Assembly: GCA_935421135.1 (NCBI GenBank)
Contig: OW285188.1
Span: forward strand, 16,531,233-16,595,232
DNA length: 64,000 nucleotides
Direction: 5' to 3'
Source: Bugulina stolonifera
Lineage: Eukaryota > Bryozoa > Gymnolaemata > Cheilostomatida > Bugulidae
Part shown: positions 1 to 10,493 of the stretch, piece after piece
Layout: every line of letters begins with the position of its first letter
Position numbering within the stretch: position 1 is the stretch's first letter
Notes under the pieces: model-generated
Database searches by the model: none
Told to the model about the DNA's origin: nothing
Seen by the model: the letters and a program-made list of their open reading frames with translations, nothing else
Position numbers and translations under genes: made by a program

Positions 1-1933
1 CATCAGCTATCGTCTTCTATTCATTTACTGAATTTTTGTCATTAGCCTATATTAAAATGTTGTTTAATCAATTAGGATACTTATTTATGTATTGATCATC
101 AACCATGTAATTTATAAATTACGATGCTTAATACTGCATAGTAGCAATTTTACACGAATGAATCATCAGACCATTAATTTATTATAATAATAATAATTAA
201 TTGTTTTTAATCTAATTAAAATTCATAGCAAAAGTGTTACTGATCCGTTGATCTTGATAAATAGAAGTATGCTGGTGATTGATATGGGTAATGGGGTTGA
301 ATTCGACAATCATAATCTCGTTCTTCTCTCCCTTTTGTGTTTTGCCTTCAATTAGCTACTGTTCAAAATTTTCTATTCTCTCCTTATACAATACTAAGAA
401 ATCACTAAATCAGTAAACTACATTGACATTATCATTGATTGATTGCCATTCATTCAGTTCCCTCACTCGCTGAGAGAAACAAATTCTAACTTTAAAAACT
501 TAAAATAATCTATTAAATTTATATTAAGTATAGTAAGTATAATAGTATTATAGTAAGTATAGTTATAGTATGCATGAGTATCCCTTTCACTCCTTAAAAT
601 TTGATAGCAAAGATCCATGATCATAGTTAATAGGAGTAAGTACATACCTCAACTAGCAAAATATTTATTAGTTTTAAATTTACTAAATCAAAACAACGTG
701 GTAAACCATTTTGGTTTTATCTAAAATCCCGTAGGTTACATGTGAGTGGGTTGCATTTATTTATCTTTATCAAAATTACAATATTGCCCAGTCTGAAATG
801 AAACCGCAAGTGTAGATTGCACTTCCTTTGCCCGTGCTCCCACTACCGGAAATGGTTTATCGGGTGTACTGTTTTGACACACAATAAAGATTCTGTGGTC
901 CTTAGTCTGTAATACAGATTGCACCTTCATTCATAACACACCTGGCCAAACCCCACTTTCTTGGTAAGCTGTGTGTATAGCCGAATTCTTTTGTTATATA
1001 ATATTTGTGTGTAGCTAACAGCTAACCATTCACAGCCACATTTGCAATAAATAATATAATTATTGTATAATATAAAAACATTTCGATGAAATTTGAAGTC
1101 CAAAGTTACTCAAAGTGAAAATCAGGGAAATGAAGTGAACTAGTGAATAAATTAAAATTTAAAATCAATGACATGATTATTTATGACTCGACTGAGTGAA
1201 TTTATGAGAGTCCAGAGTCGTTTATTGTGTTCGACTCTGTGGAAGTCAACTGTACTGTTACTAAATACATACAACTTGTACATCTTACATGTAGTAAGTA
1301 GTGTAATAAAAAAGCTTTACTATAATATAATTAATACTTATACTAATACTAACTATATTAAAATTGTTTTTTGTGCTCATTTTTCCACAGACATATCATC
1401 GATATAATAATCATAATGTAATGTTATGTTATAGCTTCAGCTTGCAATTTGAGTTAGTTATAAGCAAAGAATCGATGAGATTCAATGATATAACTAGTGA
1501 TGCTCAAATGATTAGAGTATGATTTTACGACTTTAACCTGTAATAATATAATATGATAGTGCAACGTGATTAGTCCATCTAGTAATTTTGAATTGTTGTT
1601 AGTAACTTGTAAAAGTTCTGGAAGCCCATGCACATGGCATATATACATGTAATATATATAGCTCAACAAGACTAAGAGAGGTCAAAGGCCAAATAAGATT
1701 TACAGACAGCAACCTTCTTAGTTCCTTTAGCTTAGAGATGATTGATATTGAATGTATGTTGCCGGTGTTGACCAAGTGACCAGGTCAAACACTAGAATGT
1801 ATTAAAATTGTGTAGGCCTACCAATAGTGTAATAGATCAGTGAACCATCACTAAGGTCGCTGCTTGGTGTGATATCACACAGACTGTCACCCACCAGCAC
1901 ACAGACCTTGTACCTTTGATCAGAATATTGGTT
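1..1933. other. Intergenic, no gene seen
   Basis: AT-rich sequence with short simple repeats. The only open frames are short (under about 75 codons), lack family signatures and have no convincing splice context. I see no RNA gene here. Confidence 0.6.
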
Positions 1934-2345
1934 ACCAGGGTGGCACAGTTGGTGGCATACATGCACACAAACCGTGAGGTTGTGAGTTCAAGCCCCCAGC
2001 TGTGTCATTTCTGGCAAAGGCCTTCAGCAAGTCTTTCACCCTAGCTGCGCCTGTTCGGATCAGGGCGTATAAATAATACAGGAGGTCTCGTGTAGTGTTT
2101 ACATCAAAAACACGCACGTTAAAGATCCACCTCTGCCCTGATTCGCAAAGAGAAGCCAGATTCTTGCGGGGTATGTGACCACATTAGGGTGGCAGGTTGA
2201 TGTAGTGGTCACTGACCATGCACTCCTGTTGTGGAAGGTGAGCTCTTCTACTCATAGCCCAGCTCCTGTCGCTCATACAAGTTTCGAACTTCTGAGGTCC
2301 GTTAAATAGGATGGCCAAGTGGCTCGACAGAAACAAAAACAAAAG
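1934..2345 (+). mobile_element. tRNA-derived SINE, about 410 bp
   Basis: A pol III A-box-like stretch (GGTGGCACAGTTGGTGGC, near 1939) is followed about 40 bases later by a B-box-like stretch (GGTTGTGAGTTCAAGCCCC, near 1979). Downstream is a body containing CACGTTAAAGATCCA, which resembles the central block of several invertebrate SINEs as I remember them. The element ends in an A-rich AAACAAAAACAAAA tail near 2330-2345. I could not identify a target-site duplication, so both ends are approximate. Confidence 0.6.
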
Positions 2346-3003
2346 TTTGAACTTGGTGTTCGCTCACCTAAATAAGCATTCGTGCTCCTAGTTTGTAAGT
2401 GGAGTAGAACCCAACCAGCAGTGGTGGTTCATTTGGGTAGCATGAGCTAGACAAGCAGCATCAGTGTGAGACAACGTTCATGCCAGAAATATTATTTCTA
2501 ATTCAAGTCCTATGGCAGTTTCGTGTACGTCACATGTTATTGTATGCTGTTGATCGGTAAGTATTTTACTCATAACAGCAAATAGTATAATGTAGCAAAC
2601 CACTATTAAGTGCCATGTGCACCATGCAAGCTGTTTGTGACTGATTGAATTTGTAGAACTTGGACAGCTAATAATAAGAAATGAAGTTTATAAGGTGTAA
2701 TCTTGACTTGTTACTGAGATCTTAAAACAAAATCCCCATTATGTCCGATCACTTAGTATAGGAATTAATGTAGAATGGGATGTGCATTTTATTAATCATA
2801 CTCTTATTTTTTCTGATTTTCACTTGAGTATCATTACTTACTGCTCAGAAGTTTGCATTCACAACTCTAAAATATTGGCATCTTGAGAATTTCCATTTCT
2901 ATTTCGTATTACACCTCAGTGTGACATTGAGGACGGTATAGTGAGCGTAAACATGGTGTAATATGAACAATCATGTTGTTTTCCTTGGCTTTTCTAGACT
3001 AAT
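2346..3003. other. Upstream region of IMPA copy 1
   Basis: Non-coding and AT-rich. A pyrimidine-rich stretch ending in TTTTCTAG lies just before the start codon at 3004. It could be an acceptor for a 5' UTR exon, but no such exon can be placed. Confidence 0.4.
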
Positions 3004-5408
3004 ATGAACAAGATCAAAGTACATCAGATTTTCAAGCATGCTTGTGAACTAGTAATTGCAGCTGGAAAAGTAAGTCCCTCAGCACTCTTTCTTGACCTAT
3101 GGCCCTGACTTATCAGCAATTTGTGTTTTGTTTGGTAATCGGAGTGAAGACGTATCTCTATCTCCAATCATGATAGTTCTATATGCTTCCAAAACTAAAT
3201 TCACTCACTATTAGAAGCTTGGTTGTATGACTATCAAAATTTATGGGGGTTACTCAGACGTGTGTTTCTCATGTTTTTAAGTGCGTGAGGTCTGCTCATG
3301 GCGCTGGCATCAAGCCTGCATCCGCAAGCAAGGAGAGTTTTGCAGACCTGGTTACAAAATATGATGAGAAAACTGAGAAAATGCTTATCAATGGGATTAC
3401 TAGCAACTACCCCAGCCATAGGTATTTCCCATTTATCTTCAACATTTTACCCCTGCAAAATCATTTCTTACATACTAGCTCTGCCACTTGAATAGGTAGC
3501 CACTTGGTGCTTTTTATTGCAACCCAAATAGAATGAAATTCACTGTAACTGTAATATAATAATTAACGGTGTACTTGACTCGGTGTTCAGGTTTATTGCT
3601 GAGGAAATGGTTTCAGATGGTAAAAAATGTCAGCTTACTAATGAACCAACATGGATTATCGATCCAATTGACGGTACTACTAATTTTATTCATGGGTAAG
3701 TATAACTGCTTCAAACACGTACAACTGGACAGCATGCTGCCGTCATACTGTTAGATTTTATGTTAGTTGTTTATTTGGAAATCTGCTAAGTATGCCGTAA
3801 GGTTTGCCTGTGAAATGTTCCTCACTTTGTGTATATGAATCCATATAAAGCTCTCACATTGGTCAGCACGCTACTTCTGTTACAAAAGACTTTGAGTCTT
3901 GGTGAGTCATATGTGTGGTGTATCGATACCCTGTTGCGACTGTTGTAATTCTGTAGGTTTCCGGCATACTGTATATCAGTGGGACTGTTTATTGACCGGG
4001 AGCCCATGTTTGGTATAGTTTATGACGTTCCAAATGATAAGATATACTCTGCCATTAAAGGAGAAGGTGCGTTCTGTAATGGAAGAGTAATTAGATCATC
4101 TCAAACCATGAGTAAGTTATCTAACTTAGTGGTTCGTAAGAAACATAATATATACAATTCCTTGTCTTTTGCTCAGCTAACCCCGATCACTAAAGTTTAG
4201 AGTGGAACTTGCATGAGCATTCTCTATAAGTTGAAAGCAGTTCTATAATAAGTTTCATATTTGGTCGATAGAATTTCACAACAATATACATGTACATGTA
4301 CATGACTTGTATGAATAAACTAGGCTTTGTATTATTTCTTTTACTTTGCAAAAAAATAATATAACGAGAACTTTGCTAAGTCATTCATTGCAGCTGATGT
4401 ATCTCTCTGTTTACTCCTTATCAAATTGCTGTACTTCTTCGTTCCACTAATTCATAAAATATGCATTGTATATATTATATTGCATCTCTCATGTTCCACA
4501 GATTTGAGTGAATCACTGATAGCCGCTGGATTTGGACCTCAGAGAAGGACGGAGTTTCTTAAATTTAAAATAGGTGTCATGTCTACACTAGTTGAACACT
4601 GTCATGGGTAAGAGAGTCTACTCGGTACATCATATTATATATTATTGGGTATGAATAAAGAACGATCAGCATGGTGATACTTCATGTCGTTGTGGGAATT
4701 TGGAGTGCTTGGGTGGTAACATGATATTCTATAATTGGAATCAATCATTTTTGGGAGCGTTTGTGGACTTGTCTTGCTAGATGTGTATGATCCTAACACC
4801 CTTGTACACTAACCATTAAAGCAATCGCCTTACTATTTGCCTGCGTATTATACATTTACAGAATAAGATGTTTGGGCAGTGCTGCTCTTGATATATGTCA
4901 TGTAGCTGCCGGATATATCGATGCAAACTGTCAATTTGGACCACATATATGGGACTTTGCAGCTGCGTATCTAATAGCACTAGAGGCCGGAGCTGTATGC
5001 TCATCACCCAATGGCAAGTACTCACTCAACTGTCATATTATCCACCCAAGACCTGAACAAATTAATAGCTCAGCTGGTATATTTGATCATTTCTTTCTTT
5101 TTAAGCGCTTTCGAATATGTTTATATGTCCGAGTGTTTGCAAACTGTCACAATATCAACTATTTTGTATTTCTGCTTTCTATGTATTTTACCCTACAGTA
5201 CATTGATTATCCTCATAACTGTGTCCAAATTTTAAAAGTTGTCCCACCTTGCTTATTCGATTAGCTCAATGATGTCTACATATTTGTACATGTAGGTCAG
5301 CCAACAGATTTATTAAGTAGGAAACTTCTGGTCTGTTCTACCACAGAGCTCAGAGATCAAATAACTCCCCTGATTGGAGACTTTGAATTGACTAGAGATG
5401 AACTTTAA
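3004..5408 (+). CDS. IMPA1: Inositol monophosphatase, tandem copy 1
   Basis: Seven exons (3004-3069, 3282-3421, 3591-3695, 3957-4111, 4502-4607, 4862-5013, 5296-5408) join to 278 aa; human IMPA1 has 277. IMPA is a cytosolic, Mg-dependent, Li-sensitive enzyme that hydrolyses inositol monophosphates to free inositol. The metal-site motif [12 protein letters not shown] is in exon 3 (D93, D96), E73/E74 lie just before it, and WDFAAA in exon 6 supplies the last aspartate (D222). The start is the first ATG and matches the length of copy 2's exon 1. Intron 6 uses a GC donor (GCAAGT at 5014). Where human IMPA1 and copy 2 read DAYYE, this copy reads DANCQ, so the substrate-contact glutamate is lost. 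Catalytic residues remain, so it is probably active, perhaps with altered specificity. IMPA1 and IMPA2 cannot be told apart here. Confidence 0.93.
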
Positions 5409-5697
5409 CATCTGTACCTTCTTCCACCTAGGCAAACGATGCTCCAATTTTACATATTTATGCAATCTACTGTTGACATTTTTGATGACCATATATGGTA
5501 ATGCTTGTTTTATTATAATGCAATACTTGGCACATTTCTATCTTTAGTTTAGTTATTTAATTGCTTTAATAGTAATCTTATAAACTGTCTACCTCTTAAC
5601 ATTACTGTTGGACTAATCACCTGTTTGTGGAGCTAAACTTAGGGAGAAGATTATAGATTTCTAGCCTCTGAATTGTTTTAAATCTAATTCCAAATGC

Positions 5698-5703
5698 AAT
5701 AAA
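5698..5703 (+). promoter_or_regulatory. Polyadenylation signal, IMPA copy 1
   Basis: AATAAA lies 290 bases after the copy 1 stop codon and before copy 2 begins at 6054, a reasonable 3' UTR length. Confidence 0.6.
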
Positions 5704-5747
5704 TATTTTCATCCTCAAAACCATCTCTTACCATAATATTTTTGGAT

Positions 5748-5818
5748 AATGTAGTGTACTTATAATATAGAGTGTAGTTATAACATGTAGTGTACTTATA
5801 ATATGTAGTGTACTTTTA
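5748..5818. repeat. Short tandem repeat, unit about 20 bp
   Basis: About three imperfect copies of TGTAGTGTACTTATAATA lie between the two IMPA genes. Nothing else is recognisable in this 645-base spacer apart from the polyadenylation signal. Confidence 0.5.
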
Positions 5819-6053
5819 ATGTTTTGTCGAGCAATGGGTTGAACTTTTAAAGAGTTCAAAGTTCAACACATTCTCTATCTCCAGTTTTACCATAGACCAG
5901 CTGGTACATCTCTCAAACAAATGGTTTTTCTTTTTTCCAAATGTTGATGAAATTAATGTACCTGAGGTTACAGAAACATATTGATACACACATGTACATG
6001 TAATAGTGTGCCCACGCAGTAATTGTATGTTGTTGTTTCAGACACTTGTTATA

Positions 6054-9000
6054 ATGGAGACAATCATACAAGAAGCATTCAAGTTTGCAAATGAAGTAGT
6101 ACTATCTGCAGGTGAAGTAGGTTTTACATTTTTGTTTTCCTACAACTAGAAAATATTTTGTGCCTGTTCCGAAACTGAAAAGTTATATAAATTTCCTTTG
6201 CTTTTTATATTTTTCCTCAATATTTTGCACGTATTTTGTGCATAATAGATATACCCAAATGTACCTATATGACGTATAGAGGCCTCACTTGAGATGCGAA
6301 CTCAACATTACAATAGGCTACAGGATTTTAAGTTTAAGTTTGAACTTGTGTTATTGCACCTTCATGATCCGGAAAGTTCACCTTGACAATAATGATTATT
6401 TACTACTAAACTATCTAGGGATATATTATACCACATTTTCACATTAATGGCAAGATGTCATTGTTGGTTACAGTACGTGAGGTCGGCCAAAAAGTCTCAG
6501 AACCAGACAACAGAAACCAAGGAGTGTTATGCTGATTTAGTCACTGAGTACGATCAGAAGACAGAGCAAATGCTGATTTCAAGTCTGTCCGAAAAGTTCC
6601 CAGATCAAAAGTATATTATCATTTATAAATAGCATCACCCTTTGACATTATCATATGTGGCATCACATGGCATGATATACACTTTACATGTATGATGAGT
6701 TCATAGGACATCATATTTTCGTAGTCGCATACATTATTCGATATATATTGTATTTTTAGCAAGGAATTTGTTTGTGAGCAGTCAGAGACTTGTTTCAAAT
6801 CCATGAAAATACCAGTCCCTGACTGGGGTTTGAACCCGGGGCCTCTGCGGCACCTAATCGCCTAGCACAGTGAACAGAACATGCTACCACTACACCAGCT
6901 CAGCAACCTTAAAAAAGGAAGCTTCACGGGTGAGCAGTAGACAAGCTCTGAGCGAACTGCACACGAGGGCACCCCTCTTATTATGGCCACCTTGCGCCTT
7001 ACTGAATATTAGCGGTTCGGCCATTTTCTATATACATGTATATATTGTATTTTTAGCAAGGAATTTGTTTGTAAGCAGTCAGAGACTTGTTTCAAATCCA
7101 TAAAAATACCAGTCCCTGAGTGAGCACACTGGTCAGTCTGGGTGCAGAGGAAGATGCAATAGTTGCATGTCTACTAAAGTTCCAGTTTTTTTAAACAAGT
7201 TTGCGAGTGTTCCAGATTTCGTCGAGCATCAACTTTCGCTGTAAGCCAGAGTTTGGTTACAGAATATAAATTGAAAAATTCAATCTTACAACGCCAAGGT
7301 GTGCTAAGACCTAAGACTTTTTACCCGTAGGTTCATTGGAGAAGAGATGTTGAGTGATGGTACTAAATGTCAACTAACTGATGATCCTACATGGATTATA
7401 GACCCCATAGATGGTACCACTAACTTTGTTCATGGGTATGTGCTGCAAGTATAGCTGTTTTAATATGACGGAAGAGCCTAGTACTCTATTGACAATTAGT
7501 GTCAGAACTGTTGACAAGTCTTGCTATGTTGATGAGTGCGACCATTATCGACAAATGCCACTTCCATTAGCAAGTAATTCTCTAAAGTGTTTGTACATTT
7601 TAGTTATCCAGGCTTTGCCATCTCTGTGGGATTTTTTATCAACAAGGAGCCTCGTTTTGGTATAGTTTATGACATTCCAAACGATAAAATGTACTCTGCT
7701 ATTAAAGGAACAGGCGCATTCTGTAATGGAAAAGTAATAAAGTGCTCTCCTACCACAAGTAAGTCATCTAGTCTGTAATGTTACCTACCAGCTAGCCTGC
7801 CGGCCTTATCACCAGCCTTATTGCCATGGCGCAGTTATTTATACCTAATTGTTCATAGCACTACATACTTGAGAGCTGCCTTTCCTTGCAATTGAATTTA
7901 TAACTTTCAAAGAGGATTTCAAGTGATTGATCGTGCCATTGATACAATGTAGCGACTTTACCAAGACTGTCTACTTCACAGCAACTGTGCCTCGTTAGTT
8001 TCTTGGAATTTAGAGTCGTCCCACAATCTATTTGGGATGAACAGTTTCAAAAACTATCCAAATATTGTTTTATTTTTATATAGAAGCTAGAAATTTGTTG
8101 TTAGCAATCTGGAATGGTCCTATTTTTAAATTGATGTAACATACAATACAGCCAATGGCTATATATGTATTGTTAAAACCGAACAGATTTTGTACATAGT
8201 TTAAACATGTTCTCCGGAGTGGACAGTTTTTGAAAAGCCTAAAATGTTTTTTTTTGAGTAGCTGTTGTGCTCCATCCAGTATTTCTGATGAATACCACGA
8301 GTTGAATTGGTTTTAGAATTAGAAGAATCACTGATTGCCACTGAATATGGTTCCCAGAGAGATCCTAAGTTTCTTAAATTTAAAGTAGACACAATGGCTA
8401 GGATAGTAGAAAAGTGTCATGGGTAAGCCCAGCTGGACTCTAATACTTTATGTATTGCTTCATAGTGAACATACATGTAGTTTAAAATAGTAAGTTAGTA
8501 ACCAAACTAATTTAGGGTACCTAGCATCTTGCATCATTTGACATTAGTTGTACACATCTACTTGTATCATTTGTTATCTGACAAACTAACATTGCATCTT
8601 TTTAACCATAAAATTGTAATAACAAGACTTGCCATATTCAATAGAAATTACATTATTCCATGATTTGATTCTTGTAGAATTAGAAGCCTGGGGTGTGCTA
8701 CACTCAATATTATGCAGGTTGCTATGGGGCATGCAGATGCATACTACGAGTTTGGACCTCATGTATGGGACTTTGCAGCTGTACATCTGATAGCACTTGA
8801 GGCGGGGGCCGTCTGCTCTGCACCCGATGGTATGTACATTATTATATTCATAGATTAGGATTTCAAAATATTTATGTGCATTAAATAAGAGTGTTGAAGT
8901 TTGATTGACTCTTTTTAATTTGTCCATTACTTGAAGCTGCTGTTACAGTGGCACATTATTGAACTTTATTTGATTGGTCTTTGCCTGGTAGAAGTGAAAG

Positions 9001-9516
9001 GCTATCAATAGCATAAACCAAATCTATTATAATATAAACACTTATCAAGTCACCATGTACTCATGTTTGTTGTATAGCGTTTCTATTATCTCGAGCACCT
9101 CCTCCATATTTTGTGTTAGTTTACGACGCTATACCTACAATGTAACAGATGATTCAGGGATCCTGTCCTCATCATCGTATACATGTCATACACGATGCTT
9201 TGTTTAACCCAAAGGTTGTCATTCATACTCATGGTTAAACTCTCTATTGACCAAAAAGCAGACTATCCATGATTGGGTTATCATTTAGAGGGCCCCATTG
9301 ATTTTTTATATGTATACATATGTCTGTCTGTGTGTGTATATTAATATATGCCAGCACGTGACTTGTACTCTTGTATCATATTGTACATCTCATGATATCT
9401 CACCAGGTGCTCCGATGGACCTATTCAGTCGTAAACTTCTGGTCTGTTGCACCAATGAGCTGAAAGATCAACTTACTCCCCTCATCGGCAATTATGTTCT
9501 CGAGAGAGACGACTAA
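6054..9516 (+). CDS. IMPA1: Inositol monophosphatase, tandem copy 2
   Basis: Seven exons (6054-6116, 6474-6610, 7331-7435, 7604-7758, 8317-8422, 8678-8829, 9407-9516) encode 275 aa. Exons 3 to 6 have the same lengths as in copy 1 (105, 155, 106 and 152 bases), and all six intron phases agree, so the pair arose by tandem duplication. [12 protein letters not shown] gives D91 and D94, with E71/E72 before it and WDFAA giving D220. DAYYEFG keeps the glutamate (E213) that contacts inositol in the human enzyme, so this is the conventional copy. Intron 2 carries the SINE at 6744-6915. The reaction is hydrolysis of inositol monophosphates in the phosphatidylinositol cycle. All introns of this copy are GT-AG. 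Confidence 0.94.
6744..6915 (-). mobile_element. tRNA-derived SINE in IMPA copy 2 intron 2
   Basis: On the minus strand an A-box-like segment (GGTGTAGTGGTAGCATG, near 6894) precedes a B-box-like segment (GCCCCGGGTTCAAACCCC, about 6825-6842). The body then runs to a TA-rich end near 6744. Its 3' part is repeated at 7041-7119. Confidence 0.65.
7041..7119 (-). repeat. Second copy of the SINE 3' body, 79 bp
   Basis: Positions 7041-7119 match 6744-6822 at about 77 of 79 bases. Either this is a second, 5'-truncated SINE copy or the 79 bases were duplicated around the insertion. Confidence 0.7.
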
Positions 9517-9767
9517 GGCAATAAGGAGGTAACTGGCTAACTCAATACAACGTTATATATTGTATCTGGTAGGGTATAATTGCTCATTTTTAGAAAGTGT
9601 AGAAATTCTAGGCAAAATGTAGTTTTTTTCTACTCTTATTGTGATGGGTATTAAATATTTAACTTAAAATCTCACCTACATGTTGGCTTTCAGATATTCT
9701 GTATTTTGTTAATAATATTTTATCAGCTTGCCTATTATTGGCTAGCCATTAAACGTAACAATATTAC

Positions 9768-9773
9768 AATAAA
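9768..9773 (+). promoter_or_regulatory. Polyadenylation signal, IMPA copy 2
   Basis: AATAAA lies about 250 bases after the stop codon. Confidence 0.6.
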
Positions 9774-10274
9774 CTGTGATGCAATAATATATTACAATGA
9801 AGTGTAATATATCTAATAGTGTCTGACAAGAATGAGAATAAGCGCTAGCACTAGTTGAATTACGTACTATATTAATAGTATAGCTAATGTTATTGGCAGC
9901 ATAATTTAATAAAAGTACATGTAATACTGTAACAATTTGAGAAAATGATATTGTGAACTGTAATACAACAGTAATAAATATGAAACAATATTATTGCCTA
10001 TATTTGATTCAGTCTTCAGCCATACCAGTAATCATGTGTTATTCAATATTTTTCCAAAGTCCAAGTGTAGCTTTGATACTTCATACTGAAAAGTGAAAAG
10101 CTGGGTTATTTGGCTCAGGAACAAATGGAATTTTAAAACTAAAACAATATTTAAACAATGGAATCACATATCCTTCCAAAAATTGTTATATTTACACATT
10201 TGCTGGTTTAACATGTATCGAACATGGTACATGTAATTGGGTAAATAATAGTCCAGACGAGATAAAAGTGCACA

Positions 10275-10280
10275 TTTATT
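10275..10280 (-). promoter_or_regulatory. Polyadenylation signal, short ODAD4 isoform
   Basis: AATAAA on the minus strand (TTTATT on plus), about 180 bases after the stop of the 35-base terminal exon. It supports that exon as a real 3' end. Confidence 0.55.
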
Positions 10281-10458
10281 ATGTATGGATAGATATTATT
10301 TTAGATTAAGTTGAAGTGAACAGGATGTGATCTTGCCCTCCCATAAATTATATTTACAAGATACATATTGATGTATAACACACAAGCGCGGCACTGTCCA
10401 GTGCATTTATCTACAATGTATATCAATTATGTGGTAAACTGACCTCTTAGCTTAGCCC

Positions 10459-10493
10459 TTATTTCTTTGTCTTCTTATCCTTTGCTTTTTTAC
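10459..10493 (-). CDS. ODAD4: Alternative last coding exon of ODAD4, lysine-rich tail
   Basis: After a TATTGCAG acceptor, the phase-1 reading gives GKKAKDKKTKK and a TAA stop. The phase matches the donor at 15240, so the TPR body plus this exon would make 556 aa ending EEDEGVEG-GKKAKDKKTKK minus the shared glycine. A polyadenylation signal follows at 10275. A run this short could be chance, but acceptor, phase, stop and polyadenylation signal all agree. It may be the ancestral C terminus. Confidence 0.55.

Larger units (their letters stand above)
9517..10458. other. Convergent intergenic region, IMPA copy 2 / ODAD4
   Basis: AT-rich 3'-3' spacer holding the polyadenylation signals of both flanking genes. 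I see no coding potential. Confidence 0.6.

Noticed and set aside
8586..8927. Minus-strand 113-codon frame
   Set aside because: Antisense of IMPA copy 2 exon 6.
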